Positions 33,785 through 42,139 of a DNA stretch of 64,000 nucleotides are shown one piece after another. Origin of the DNA: JBAZWV01 sp041660225 (GTDB taxonomy: Bacteria; Patescibacteriota; Patescibacteriia; 2-12-FULL-60-25). Both the position numbers and the translations under genes were made by a program. Location of the stretch: the NCBI GenBank assembly GCA_041660225.1, contig JBAZWV010000002.1, positions 186,001 through 250,000 of the forward strand, in the 5' to 3' direction. Every line of letters begins with the position of its first letter. The first letter of the stretch is position 1. A model generated the notes under the pieces. It had not been told where the DNA came from. It saw only the letters and a list, made by a program, of their open reading frames with translations, and ran no database searches.

Positions 33785-35107
33785 GTTCCCCAACTTCTTT
33801 TTGACTTCATTCACAATCTTTCGTGCATCCACAATTTCCTGCGTTCCCGCATCCATGTCACGGATGATCGCGGTGCCATCCAACACTTCCTTTTGACCGA
33901 CGATAATCGCCCACTTCGCAGCGCGGCGATTCGCAATTTCCATTTGCGCCTTGATGGCGTGCTTCGCAAACGCTTCACCGGCTTGGATCCCCGCCTTGCG
34001 AAGCTCTTCGAACATGGCGAGCGCACGCTTCTTTCCTTGATCACCGAGGTGCGCGACGAACACATCGATCGTCGGCTGCGGAACGCTCACGTTCAGGTCT
34101 TTCATGCGCGAGACGATGCGATCGAGTCCGAGCGCGAATCCGGCAGCAGGCGTCGGGCGTCCACCAAGCAATTCACCGAGACCGTCATAGCGTCCACCCC
34201 CGCCGAGCGCAGCCTGCGCAAGTTCCTGATCATCCGACTGCGTATAGAGCTCAAACACCGTCTTGGTGTAATAGTCCAGACCGCGAACGAGATACGGATC
34301 GAGTTGATACGGTACGCCGGCTTCATCAAGATATTCGAGCACGCGCATGAAGTGCGCTTTGGAATCTTCATCGAGCCAGTCCACGATCTGCGGCGCTTCG
34401 GCTTTGAGTTCGGCAACGGCCGGATCTTTTGAATCGAGAATCCGAAGCGGATTCTTGAGCAAACGCTTTTTATCTTCTTCGGAAAGTTTGGCGCGCTTGG
34501 TGCGGAAATACGATACGAGCGCGTTCTTATAATTGATACGCGACTCCGGTGTTCCGATCGAGTTTACGCGGATCACGGCATCGACACCGAGCTCTTTCAA
34601 AATAATATGGCTCATGAGCGCAAGCTGCGCGTCAACGACCGCGTCATCCTCGCCGATCACTTCACATCCGAATTGCGAAAATTGACGATACCGCCCGTGC
34701 TGCGGACGATCGTGACGGAACATCGGACCCTGATACCACAGCTTCACCGGCTGCGGCATGTTGATCATCCCGTTGTGGATGTAGGCACGCATGATCGGAG
34801 CGGTGCCTTCGGGACGGAGCGCGAGTTTTTCGCCGCCAGAGGTTTCAAACGCGTACATTTCCTTTTCAACGATGTCCGTCGCTTTGCCGACGCCGCGTAC
34901 GAACAAATTCGTTTCTTCGACGATCGGCGTCTCAATGCGTTCAAATCCGTACGCACCGGCCACGGATTCGCACGTCGAACGGACCATATTCCAATACGGC
35001 TGGTCGACGGGCAGAATGTCGCGCATTCCACGGGGAGGCGCGATCGGTTGCGGAGCTTTTTTGTTAGGGACCTCTTCTTTCTTGACGACAGGTTTCTTGG
35101 GCATCAT
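33773..35107 (-). CDS. hisS: Histidyl-tRNA synthetase
   Basis: Class II synthetase charging tRNA-His. 444 residues. An unusual basic, Pro-rich N-terminal extension (about 1-25, KKPVVKKEEVPNKKAPQPIAPP) precedes the normal beginning RGMRDILPVDQPYW. Motif 2 RPEGTAPIMRAY and KLWYQGPMFRHDRPQHGRYRQFSQFG, the HisA motifs LVRGLDYYTKTVFE and GGGGRYDGL, motif 3 GFALGLDRIV, and the anticodon-binding domain (about 345-440). The last codons and stop lie within an arm of repeat element B, so the C-terminus (NGAS) is set by the element. Eighteen bases after lepB. Confidence 0.97.
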   Translation of the reverse strand: MMPKKPVVKKEEVPNKKAPQPIAPPRGMRDILPVDQPYWNMVRSTCESVAGAYGFERIETPIVEETNLFVRGVGKATDIVEKEMYAFETSGGEKLALRPEGTAPIMRAYIHNGMINMPQPVKLWYQGPMFRHDRPQHGRYRQFSQFGCEVIGEDDAVVDAQLALMSHIILKELGVDAVIRVNSIGTPESRINYKNALVSYFRTKRAKLSEEDKKRLLKNPLRILDSKDPAVAELKAEAPQIVDWLDEDSKAHFMRVLEYLDEAGVPYQLDPYLVRGLDYYTKTVFELYTQSDDQELAQAALGGGGRYDGLGELLGGRPTPAAGFALGLDRIVSRMKDLNVSVPQPTIDVFVAHLGDQGKKRALAMFEELRKAGIQAGEAFAKHAIKAQMEIANRRAAKWAIIVGQKEVLDGTAIIRDMDAGTQEIVDARKIVNEVKKKLGNGAS

Positions 35108-35125
35108 AGCGGTGGAGACAGAGGT

Positions 35126-35743
35126 TTACTGAGTAGAGACGTCGGGGTTCACGTACGCGGGATTCTCAAAGACCTTCCAGCGATCGAGCGGCCAGCCGCG
35201 GAACCACACGCGTCCGACAACGGAGGAACGCTTGATGGGGCCGAAGTAACGCGAGTCGAGACTGGCGATGCGATTATCTCCCATCACGAAATACTCGTCG
35301 CTCTTGAGCGTGACGGTTTTTGTTGTCGCGGTAAAATCCTGATCGAGATATTCCTCTTCCGGCAACACGAATCCGTTCGGGTTTGCGTCATTGAATACTT
35401 TCACCTGACCGCCCGCGATTTCAACCGTCTCGCCCGGAAGTCCGATCACGCGTTTGATGAAAAACTGATTGGAGTCGGTTGGCGGACGAAACACGACGAT
35501 GTCACCGCGAATCGGCTCGCGAAAACGATACGATACTTCATCGATGATGAGATACTCGTGATCAAAAAAGTTCGGCTCCATCGACGCACCTTTGACGTAA
35601 AACGGCTGGATCAGGAAGTACCGGACCGGAATGATGATCGCAAGCGACACCGCCGCGACCTGGATCAGCTCAAACAGGAAGCCGAGCGCCATTTTGGGCG
35701 CTTGGTCGGCAGAGGTCTCATCGCGACGTCGAAAAAGTTGCAT
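35126..35743 (-). CDS. lepB: Signal peptidase I
   Basis: Membrane protease that removes signal peptides, including presumably those of the secreted giants here. 205 residues from ATG 35743, chosen because the longer reading to 35854 would run into the neighbouring gene and adds no conserved sequence. Transmembrane helix about 20-45, catalytic Ser54 in KGASMEPN, catalytic Lys97 in FIKRVIGLPGE, and the late box GDNRIASLDSRYFGPI. Short version with a single N-terminal anchor. Sits between an unknown membrane protein and hisS. Confidence 0.95.
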   Translation of the reverse strand: MQLFRRRDETSADQAPKMALGFLFELIQVAAVSLAIIIPVRYFLIQPFYVKGASMEPNFFDHEYLIIDEVSYRFREPIRGDIVVFRPPTDSNQFFIKRVIGLPGETVEIAGGQVKVFNDANPNGFVLPEEEYLDQDFTATTKTVTLKSDEYFVMGDNRIASLDSRYFGPIKRSSVVGRVWFRGWPLDRWKVFENPAYVNPDVSTQ

Positions 35744-35801
35744 AAAGAGGGAGAGTACAGCGAGTTTAGCGCGGTTTCGACGGTCTGTCGAGGGTCGGCT
35801 C

Positions 35802-37031
35802 CTAGCGGATTCGGGACTGGATGGCACGCCGGACGCGGGACTGAAAAACAGCACGATTCACGTGTGCCGCAGCCATAACGGTGAGGCTCGCAACGACGGA
35901 TTCGGTCGAACCAAGAAGCGCCAGAACCCATCCGTTTTTCGTGAGTTCCGGAAAAAACGAAAAGACGATTGCAGCCATGATCGGAGACGCAACCGCGCCA
36001 ACAAACAGTCCGAGCCGCGCCGGATTCGTAAAGTCTTGTCGAAGCGCGTACGAGAACAATCCCTTGCCCGGTTCAAGACGTAATTTTCCCTCGCGGACAA
36101 GCGACGCGTATGAACTCTTATACAGGAAGATGGATTGAATCGCCGTCGTGAGCGAAAGGGCGACGGCGGAAAGACCGAACACGACACCGGCGAGCGCGAG
36201 ACGTCCGTCATGAATGAGCGACTCGACCTGAAACGCGCCGTACGTCGCAAGAATAAAAACAGGAATAAGAATGCGTGATCGCTTTGCAAGCTGACGCCAC
36301 GAAAAACCCGATCCTCGCAACGCAAACAACTCCGCGGTTTCGGACAACAAGTCATCCGCCGTTGCCGCGAATACTTTTCCGATGCCCGCAAGGACATGTT
36401 CGAGCACGTGCGCGACCGGACCAACGATCAAAAGCGCTTTGATGATCGACTGCGCAACTTCGGTCCGCGTGTGCGCGTTATCGAATGTCACACGATTCAC
36501 GATCACGTCGATCGCGTGCGGATACAAATCCTCGTTCACCTCGCGCATCAATACCTGCTCGCTCTCCGTGAGTCCCTGATTTTCAAGCGGAATCAGGATG
36601 ATCTTTTTGAATTCGTATCGCTTCCCCAAAATGATTCTTACTTCTTCGTACAAGTTAATCCCCTTGCGCTCCGCATTTCGCAGCTCTTCTTCCGAAAAAA
36701 CCGGCAGTTCTTCATGACGCAAAAGACGCTCGAGCCATGGAATGATCGTGTTGTGCTGCGTTTCCTGCGAGATTCGATCGACAGCCTGAAGCACGCGCTC
36801 CGGCGTCTTATCAACCGTGCGCACACCGATCCCGTACCCTTTTTCAAGAAGCTTGCGAAACGCCTCATGTCGCGAAGGTCGCACGGCGAGAACGTACCGA
36901 ATTTCAATCGGAAGCTGTTCGCCGATTTCGAGCTCAACGGGATTCGTCACGGCCGTCACATGATACCGATCCACACGGGGCGGACGCTTAAACGGAAGCA
37001 GCTTGGACCAGAACGATGTGAGTTTCGACAT
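35802..37031 (-). CDS. Multi-pass membrane protein, unknown function
   Basis: Not recognised; 409 residues. A soluble N-terminal part of about 230 residues, rich in Glu/Arg helices (LPIEIRYVLAVRPSRHEAFRKLLEKG, PWLERLLRHEELPVFSEEEL), then about four transmembrane helices: near 243-262 (ILIPVFILATYGAF), 267-292 (LAGVVFGLSAVALSL), 331-352 (LGLFVGAVASPIMAAIVFSFF) and 359-383. The C-terminus is basic (SRVRRAIQSRIR). It reads like a membrane transducer or permease-like protein with a large cytoplasmic head. Upstream of lepB by 58 bases, same strand; divergent from the nucleotidyltransferase. Confidence 0.8.
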   Translation of the reverse strand: MSKLTSFWSKLLPFKRPPRVDRYHVTAVTNPVELEIGEQLPIEIRYVLAVRPSRHEAFRKLLEKGYGIGVRTVDKTPERVLQAVDRISQETQHNTIIPWLERLLRHEELPVFSEEELRNAERKGINLYEEVRIILGKRYEFKKIILIPLENQGLTESEQVLMREVNEDLYPHAIDVIVNRVTFDNAHTRTEVAQSIIKALLIVGPVAHVLEHVLAGIGKVFAATADDLLSETAELFALRGSGFSWRQLAKRSRILIPVFILATYGAFQVESLIHDGRLALAGVVFGLSAVALSLTTAIQSIFLYKSSYASLVREGKLRLEPGKGLFSYALRQDFTNPARLGLFVGAVASPIMAAIVFSFFPELTKNGWVLALLGSTESVVASLTVMAAAHVNRAVFQSRVRRAIQSRIR

Positions 37032-37095
37032 GCGGGAGATTGTAACATGCGGACGTTGACAGAGCGTCCATCCATTGCGAGACTACTTCTACGCT

Positions 37096-37584
37096 ATGAG
37101 CGACCCCTCCCGTCCCGCCCCCATCGTGAGTTTCGATGATATTGATCGTCTCCGTGGTGAGCTGGGTCGCATCGTGTGCACCTCCGGCGGATATGATCCC
37201 GTACATCCCGGCCACCTGAGTTGCATTTTGGAATCAAAAAAATTCGGCGACACCGTCATCGTCGTCGTGAACGGTGATAGTTTCTTGACCGCGAAAAAAG
37301 GAAAGCCGTTCCAAAATCTTGAAACACGCTGCCGCATTATGAGCTACGCGCGCGGCGCAGACTTCATCGTGCCCTTCGAGATCGAAAACGATCAGACGGT
37401 CCGCGAAGCACTCCGCAGACTCAAGCCCCATGTTTTCACAAAAGGCGGCGACCGATGCTCTCCTGAAACGATTCCGGAATGGGACGTCTGCAAGGAACTC
37501 GGTATCGCCGTCGAAACCGGCATCGGCGAACCAAAGAATTGGTCGAGCTCCGAATTTCTCGCGAAATGGAAGGACGAAAAATAA
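37096..37584 (+). CDS. Cytidylyltransferase-like nucleotidyltransferase (RfaE/TagD type)
   Basis: 162 residues from the ATG at 37096. The nucleotidyltransferase signature GGYDPVHPGHLSCI gives the HxGH catalytic pair (H37, H40); VVVNGDSFLTAKKGKPFQNLETRCRIM and TKGGDR follow as in ADP-heptose/glycerol-3-phosphate cytidylyltransferases. The ISSTxxR motif usual at the end is replaced by NWSSSEFLAKW. The substrate cannot be fixed: sugar-phosphate activation for surface glycans is the likeliest use. Followed at once by a terminator. Confidence 0.88.
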   Translation: MSDPSRPAPIVSFDDIDRLRGELGRIVCTSGGYDPVHPGHLSCILESKKFGDTVIVVVNGDSFLTAKKGKPFQNLETRCRIMSYARGADFIVPFEIENDQTVREALRRLKPHVFTKGGDRCSPETIPEWDVCKELGIAVETGIGEPKNWSSSEFLAKWKDEK

Positions 37585-37585
37585 C

Positions 37586-37615
37586 AAAACGCCTCGCAAT
37601 CAGCGAGGCGTTTTG
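37586..37615. terminator. Bidirectional terminator shared by the nucleotidyltransferase and tRNA-Val
   Basis: Nine-bp stem ACGCCTCGC/GCGAGGCGT (37589-37597, 37603-37611), five-base loop, flanked by A-run and T-run. Serves the plus-strand gene and the minus-strand tRNA, which ends two bases away. Confidence 0.85.
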
Positions 37616-37616
37616 A

Positions 37617-37693
37617 TGGTGGACGCACCTGGGATCGAACCAGGGACCTTTCGAATGTGAATCGAACGCTCTAACCAGCTGAGCTATGCGTCC
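37617..37693 (-). tRNA. tRNA-Val (CAC)
   Basis: Cloverleaf on the minus strand: acceptor GGACGCA/TGCGTCC, D arm GCTC/GAGC, anticodon stem TTCGA/TCGAA with loop TTCACAT (anticodon CAC, codon GTG), T arm CCTGG-TTCGATC-CCAGG, discriminator A, encoded CCA. 77 bases. Confidence 0.94.
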
Positions 37694-37712
37694 TAATGAC
37701 ACGACGACACGG

Positions 37713-37741
37713 ATGCTACACAATATCCGCATGCCTGACAA
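37713..37741 (-). promoter_or_regulatory. Promoter of tRNA-Val
   Basis: Minus strand TTGTCA (37736-37741), 17-base spacer, TAGCAT (37713-37718), 19 bases before the tRNA 5' end. It overlaps the start of prmC on the other strand. Confidence 0.5.
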
Positions 37742-38645
37742 GTCTCCCCGCCCGACCGTACGCGATGTGATCCATCCTGCCGCTCTCGACCTCAAGCCGC
37801 GCCGAATCGTTTGCGAAGCGGATCGTCACGTAGGGCGTCTTGAGGCTGAAGTGTTGCTCGCATTCGTCTTGAAAAAAGATCGAACGTGGCTCCGCGTCCA
37901 CGATGACGCACGCCTCACGACGAAACAGACGAAGACGTATCGTGTGCTTGTCGCACGACGAAAACGCCGAGAACCCATCGCGTACATTTTAGGACAAAAA
38001 GAATTCTACGGGCTTCCTTTACATGTTGATAGAAACGTCCTTATCCCACGACCGGAAAGCGAGCTCGTGGTTGATCGCGTACGTGAAATCCTGAAACACG
38101 AACCGTCTTCCACGGATCTCGTGTGGGACGTTGGAACAGGAAGCAGTGCGATCGCTCTTGCGATTGCGAAGCACATCAAGCCGCGCAAGGTGATCGCAAG
38201 CGACATTTCATCAAAAGCACTCACCGTCGCGAAGAAGAATGCAAAGAATCTCAAAATCAGCAACGTCGCGTTCTTCAAAGCAAATCTTCTTGATACAACG
38301 ATGCGACGCGCTCTCGAAACAAAAAAATCCCCACGCCTCATCATCACCGCAAATCTCCCCTACCTCCCTCTTTCGGACCGGACAAAGCTCGACAAAGACG
38401 TCGTCGCGTTTGAACCGAAAACGGCGCTCTTCGCAAAAAAGAACGGACTCGAACTCATCGAAAAACTTCTTCGCCAACTCTCCTCATTCGATATTCACTT
38501 CCACACCCTCCTCATCGAATACGATCCCCCACAAACAAAAACGCTCCGCACTCTCGCACGAAGCATTTTCCCGAAAGCGAAACTCAAAATTCACAAAGAC
38601 CTTGCAAAACGTGACCGTGTTCTTGAAATTACGCGATCCCTCTGA
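37731..38645 (+). CDS. prmC: Release factor glutamine methyltransferase PrmC/HemK
   Basis: SAM-dependent methylation of the GGQ glutamine of release factors. 304 residues from ATG 37731; earlier in-frame ATGs fall in or next to tRNA-Val. EFYGLPLHVDRNVLIPRPESELVVD marks the PrmC-type N-terminal and linker region, VWDVGTGSSAIALAIA the SAM-binding loop. The catalytic NPPY motif reads NLPY (ITANLPYLP), a substitution I note but which keeps Asn, Pro and Tyr. A CACAAT box six bases before the ATG suggests a leaderless start. The 3' end overlaps the convergent MurA gene by 17 bases. Confidence 0.93.
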   Translation: MPDKSPRPTVRDVIHPAALDLKPRRIVCEADRHVGRLEAEVLLAFVLKKDRTWLRVHDDARLTTKQTKTYRVLVARRKRREPIAYILGQKEFYGLPLHVDRNVLIPRPESELVVDRVREILKHEPSSTDLVWDVGTGSSAIALAIAKHIKPRKVIASDISSKALTVAKKNAKNLKISNVAFFKANLLDTTMRRALETKKSPRLIITANLPYLPLSDRTKLDKDVVAFEPKTALFAKKNGLELIEKLLRQLSSFDIHFHTLLIEYDPPQTKTLRTLARSIFPKAKLKIHKDLAKRDRVLEITRSL

Positions 38646-40170
38646 TCACGCGAATATCCGCGCCGATCGCGTTCAGACGTTCAGCGACCTGTTCGTATCC
38701 GCGGGAAATGGAATAGACGTTCCGCAAAATCGACGTTCCTTCGGCCGCAAGCATCGCGATTAAGATAATCATCGCAGGACGCAACGCGGGCGGACAGACA
38801 ATCTGCGAACCTTTGAGCGGTGTCGGTCCGTGCACAAACACACGATGCGGATCGGCGAGCGTGACGTTCGCGCCGAGACGATTCAGCTCCGTGAAATAAA
38901 TGGCACGATTCTCCCACATCCAGTCGTGGACAAGCGTCGCCCCTTTGGCCTGTGTCGAAATCGGAACGAAAAACGGAAGGTTATCACTGTTGATACCCGG
39001 ATACGGCTGGGCATGAATCTTATCGTGAAGTGCGTGCAACTTGGATGGATACACCGTCACATCGACAAGTTCGGTGCGCCCATTATGCGCCGTGTACACC
39101 TTGGAACATTTCATACGGAGTCCCATCTTGCGGAGCTTGAGCAATTCAAGTTCCAAAAAACGGATCGGACAACGCTTGATCGTGAGTTCGGATCCGGTCG
39201 TGACAGCCGCACTCACGAACATCATGGATTCAATCGGATCTTCGCTGTTCCACCATTCGATCGGCTGATTGATATCCTTCACGCCATGGATCGTCAAAAC
39301 GGTCGTACCGATTCCCTCGATCTTCACGCCGAGCGCTTCGAGAAAAAAGCAGACGTCTTGGACCTGATAGTTCGGCGGTGCATATCGAAGTGTCGTTTTC
39401 CCCGGAATGAGCGCGGCAGCCATCAAAAGATTCTCTGCCGCCGTGTCACTCGATTCATACATGACGATATCGGCAGGCTTCAGCTTTCCCGTTTTCACGA
39501 CGTAGGCATTTTGTCCGGAAAGGATCTTCACGCCGAGCGCTTCGAGACCGTATCGATGCGCTGCGATCGTGCGCATCCCCATGCGGCAACCACCCGCTGA
39601 CGGAATCTCGAACGTCTTCAGCCGATGAATCATCGAACCCATGAGCATGATCACGGAACGCGTCTTTCCTCCGGACTTGCGATCCATCCCCTTCAGATCG
39701 AACGTCTTCGGCGGTTTGATCTCAAGTGTATTCTGTTCCTTCCACGTCGCCTGGATACCGATGCTCTGAAACACTTCGAGAATACGAAACACTTCTTCGA
39801 TGCGTGGAATATTGTGAAGTGTCGTCGTGTTCCGATTCAACAGTGCGGCAAAAAGGAGACCGAGCGCGCCATTCTTCGATCCTCCCGTCGCAACCTCTCC
39901 GTGCAGTTGTTTACCTCCGTGAATTTCAAAATCTACCGAGTCGCTGACCGAAATGATCTTATGATCCAATACATCTCCCAGCTTGCGCAGGAGATCGATC
40001 CCCATGTTCTGGTCCCCTTTCTCCATGCGCACAAGCGCGCTTTGTGAGGTTCCGAGGGCGGATGCGACATCGGCCTGGGTCAGGCCGCGCTGTTCGCGGA
40101 TCCGACGGACGAATGCGCCCATCGCACGACGTTCTTCAGCGAGCTGCGCAACAGAGGAGGATTTTGGCAT
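38629..40170 (-). CDS. murA: Fusion of an XRE-type HTH domain with UDP-GlcNAc 1-carboxyvinyltransferase (MurA)
   Basis: 513 residues. Residues about 17-70 form a Cro/CI-like helix-turn-helix (RRIREQRGLTQADVASALGTSQSALVRMEKG). From about 80 to the end is a complete MurA, the first committed step of peptidoglycan synthesis: GGSKNGAL (K99, N100), the loop SAGGCRMGMR with the fosfomycin-target cysteine C195 and R200, DTAAENLLMAA, GINSDNLPFF and ALRPAMIILIAMLAAEG. MurA enzymes normally have no DNA-binding domain. The ATG is fixed by the HTH domain; the promoter has an AT-rich palindrome over its -10 box. This suggests a trigger enzyme that represses its own gene. Confidence 0.93.
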   Translation of the reverse strand: MPKSSSVAQLAEERRAMGAFVRRIREQRGLTQADVASALGTSQSALVRMEKGDQNMGIDLLRKLGDVLDHKIISVSDSVDFEIHGGKQLHGEVATGGSKNGALGLLFAALLNRNTTTLHNIPRIEEVFRILEVFQSIGIQATWKEQNTLEIKPPKTFDLKGMDRKSGGKTRSVIMLMGSMIHRLKTFEIPSAGGCRMGMRTIAAHRYGLEALGVKILSGQNAYVVKTGKLKPADIVMYESSDTAAENLLMAAALIPGKTTLRYAPPNYQVQDVCFFLEALGVKIEGIGTTVLTIHGVKDINQPIEWWNSEDPIESMMFVSAAVTTGSELTIKRCPIRFLELELLKLRKMGLRMKCSKVYTAHNGRTELVDVTVYPSKLHALHDKIHAQPYPGINSDNLPFFVPISTQAKGATLVHDWMWENRAIYFTELNRLGANVTLADPHRVFVHGPTPLKGSQIVCPPALRPAMIILIAMLAAEGTSILRNVYSISRGYEQVAERLNAIGADIRVIRGIA

Positions 40171-40178
40171 ATAAAAAA

Positions 40179-40199
40179 GATATATCGTATATGATATAC
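40179..40199. promoter_or_regulatory. Candidate operator for the HTH-MurA protein
   Basis: Two touching palindromes: GATATATC (40179-40186) and GTATATgATATAC (40187-40199, six-base half sites around one base). The second covers the -10 box of the murA promoter and ends 17 bases before the ATG, as expected for an autorepressor of the XRE family. Confidence 0.5.
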
Positions 40200-40219
40200 C
40201 ACTTTTGCCGTTTCGTCAA
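40191..40219 (-). promoter_or_regulatory. Promoter of the HTH-murA fusion
   Basis: Minus strand TTGACG (40214-40219), 17-base spacer, TATCAT (40191-40196), 20 bases before the ATG; no Shine-Dalgarno. Confidence 0.55.
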
Positions 40220-40238
40220 TCACGTTGAACGCGAGAAC

Positions 40239-41357
40239 CTACGGATTCGTTGATGACGCCGCGTCGAGTGTTGCAGGCAAAAGAGCGGCGGATGTCACGA
40301 TTGAAATCCACGTTTGTCCCGGCTCAAAAAAGATCTCACCGCCCTCAACGGATTCAAAGGTGAACCATTCACCGGCCGTACGACGCCATGTCACATCAAA
40401 ACGCTTCCCACTCCGGAACAACACGCTTTTTCCGCTTCCGGTCGTGCGGATCTTGAGACGGCCGTAGTCATCGAGCACTTGTTCTTCGGATCTGAGAATC
40501 AACACGTTCGTCGAACTCACGACGGTCCCATCGGCGTCTTTCTGGATGATACCGGCCTGACGACGAATATATCGGTTCGTATCTTCATCATACGTCCATG
40601 CCACATTGAATGTCCCACCATACGGAACGTTCACGCTCGTGACGTTTCCTCGTTCGGTCGATGTCGTGGCTTCCGAAAGAAAGCGCCAGGGCGTAAACTC
40701 CCCCGCTTCCCACTCCTTTTTCTGGACTGCCTTCGTGATCAATTCGGAACGCGTGTACACGTTGTGTGGCGCGGCACGTTTTGCAGACCGCCAAAAAAAT
40801 CCGCCGTTGAAAAACTCGTCCAGATTTCGGAATCCGGGGAGAGACGTGGCCTTCTGAAGTGCCTCGGCGCTCCCGCCAACATGGACATACACTGCATTGA
40901 GAGCATCCGCGAGGTCGACATAGTACGGGCGTGCGCTGCGGACCGGACCGATCTGCTCAACCGTCGACGAAGCATCATACACAACCATGAACCGTGTTAT
41001 TCCGCCTTCAACCGGAGCTTCGACGACGACGCGCGCTGCGGAAACACCGGAAAGCGGACGTGCGTCCGGCGAATTCTCAATCATAACCGCGACCGGCATC
41101 AAGGCTTCCATTCCGTTCGGAACAGGAATGCCATCCAGGTGTCGCGGCACCACATTCATATCGATCGTCGTCGAGGTCGGAGATAAGAGGCTGTTCTCCT
41201 GACCCGTCTGAGCGTTCCGTGTTTTCCCGCGCAACACCAGGCTAAAAATGACACCGGCGATCAACAAAACCAAAACGGCCCCGGCCAATACGATAGGCCA
41301 GGACCGTTTCAAAAACGTTTCGAGATTGAAGGGTGTTTTTTTGGTGGCGTTGGTCAT
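40239..41357 (-). CDS. DUF3048 (YerB-like) membrane-anchored protein
   Basis: 372 residues. A cytoplasmic N-terminus of about 20 residues, one transmembrane anchor (about 20-43, WPIVLAGAVLVLLIAGVIFSLVL), then an extracytoplasmic domain of the YerB/DUF3048 type: MPVAVMIENSPDARPLSGVSAARVVVEAPVEGGITRF, QIGPVRSARPYYVDLA, YVHVGGSAEAL and the C-terminal subdomain with RTTGSGKSVLFRSGKRFDVTWRR. Function of the family is unknown; a wall-associated role is often presumed. An extended -10 TGgTACAAT lies 12 bases before the ATG. It lies between bL25 and the murA fusion. Confidence 0.85.
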   Translation of the reverse strand: MTNATKKTPFNLETFLKRSWPIVLAGAVLVLLIAGVIFSLVLRGKTRNAQTGQENSLLSPTSTTIDMNVVPRHLDGIPVPNGMEALMPVAVMIENSPDARPLSGVSAARVVVEAPVEGGITRFMVVYDASSTVEQIGPVRSARPYYVDLADALNAVYVHVGGSAEALQKATSLPGFRNLDEFFNGGFFWRSAKRAAPHNVYTRSELITKAVQKKEWEAGEFTPWRFLSEATTSTERGNVTSVNVPYGGTFNVAWTYDEDTNRYIRRQAGIIQKDADGTVVSSTNVLILRSEEQVLDDYGRLKIRTTGSGKSVLFRSGKRFDVTWRRTAGEWFTFESVEGGEIFFEPGQTWISIVTSAALLPATLDAASSTNP

Positions 41358-41380
41358 GAGGATACCCCCATTGTACCACC

Positions 41381-42070
41381 TTACTTCGCAGCCTCTGCGG
41401 CGGCGGTTTCTTCGGCTTTCTTCGCTTCTTCCTCTGCCTTCTTCTCTTCGGCTTCGGTCTTCACCGCAGTCACGTCACCAGCACCTTCTTCTTCCATCTT
41501 CTTCAACTGGTCTTCGGTGAGCGGAGCGGACACGGAGACGAGAGACACGGTCGGATCGAGGAGAACGGTCACGCCTGCCGGAAGTTTGAGGTCAGCAACG
41601 GTCACGAGGTCGTCGAAACCCACGAGCACGCCGAGGTCAATTGTGATCTCGTGCGGCAAATCAGCAGGGAGACACTTCACGAGCACAGCGTCGTATGCCT
41701 TCATGAGCGTACCGGCCATTTCCTTCACCGCCGGAGCATCGCCCTTGAACGCGAGCGGAACTTCGACTTCGAGCTCTTCCTTCATGTTGATCTGACGAAG
41801 ATCGACGTGCTGCGGACGAAGCGTGAGGTGGTTCACTTGAACCTCTTGGATCAAAACCTTCACGGTCGTTGCACCGTCGATCGCCAAGTCGATCAAGGAC
41901 GAGCTCCCAGCCGTGCGATACAATTTTTGGAATTCAGAAACGCCCAGCACCAAGGCCTTGGGTTCGGTTCCGTGACCGTACACGACGGCAGGAAGCTTCC
42001 CGGCGTTGCGGACGTTTTTGACGCGCTTTCCGAGTTCGGTACGCGTGGCGGCGGTGAGGGCAAATGGCAT
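41381..42070 (-). CDS. rplY: 50S ribosomal protein bL25 (CTC form)
   Basis: Binds 5S rRNA. 229 residues: the 5S-binding N-terminal domain (about 1-92: RTELGKRVKNVRNAGKLPAVVYGHG, VNHLTLRPQHVDLRQI), the TL5/CTC C-terminal domain (about 93-185, PLAFKGDAPAVKE) and an acidic Glu/Lys/Ala tail (about 190-229) of low complexity. Has its own promoter of the TATCTT type and no obvious Shine-Dalgarno. Upstream neighbour is the zinc-ribbon gene. Confidence 0.93.
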   Translation of the reverse strand: MPFALTAATRTELGKRVKNVRNAGKLPAVVYGHGTEPKALVLGVSEFQKLYRTAGSSSLIDLAIDGATTVKVLIQEVQVNHLTLRPQHVDLRQINMKEELEVEVPLAFKGDAPAVKEMAGTLMKAYDAVLVKCLPADLPHEITIDLGVLVGFDDLVTVADLKLPAGVTVLLDPTVSLVSVSAPLTEDQLKKMEEEGAGDVTAVKTEAEEKKAEEEAKKAEETAAAEAAK

Positions 42071-42097
42071 ATCAAAATAGGCAAAATCAGTGCCGGA

Positions 42098-42126
42098 AAG
42101 ATACGATATTCCTCGAAATCTGTCAA
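42098..42126 (-). promoter_or_regulatory. rplY promoter
   Basis: Minus strand TTGACA (42121-42126), 17-base spacer, TATCTT (42098-42103), 27 bases before the ATG. One of the best promoter matches in the window. Confidence 0.6.
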
Positions 42127-42139
42127 CTCTTCACCTTCC

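Noticed and set aside
34607..35878. 423-residue plus-strand frame opposite hisS and lepB
   Set aside because: Crosses three real genes on the other strand and has typical antisense composition.
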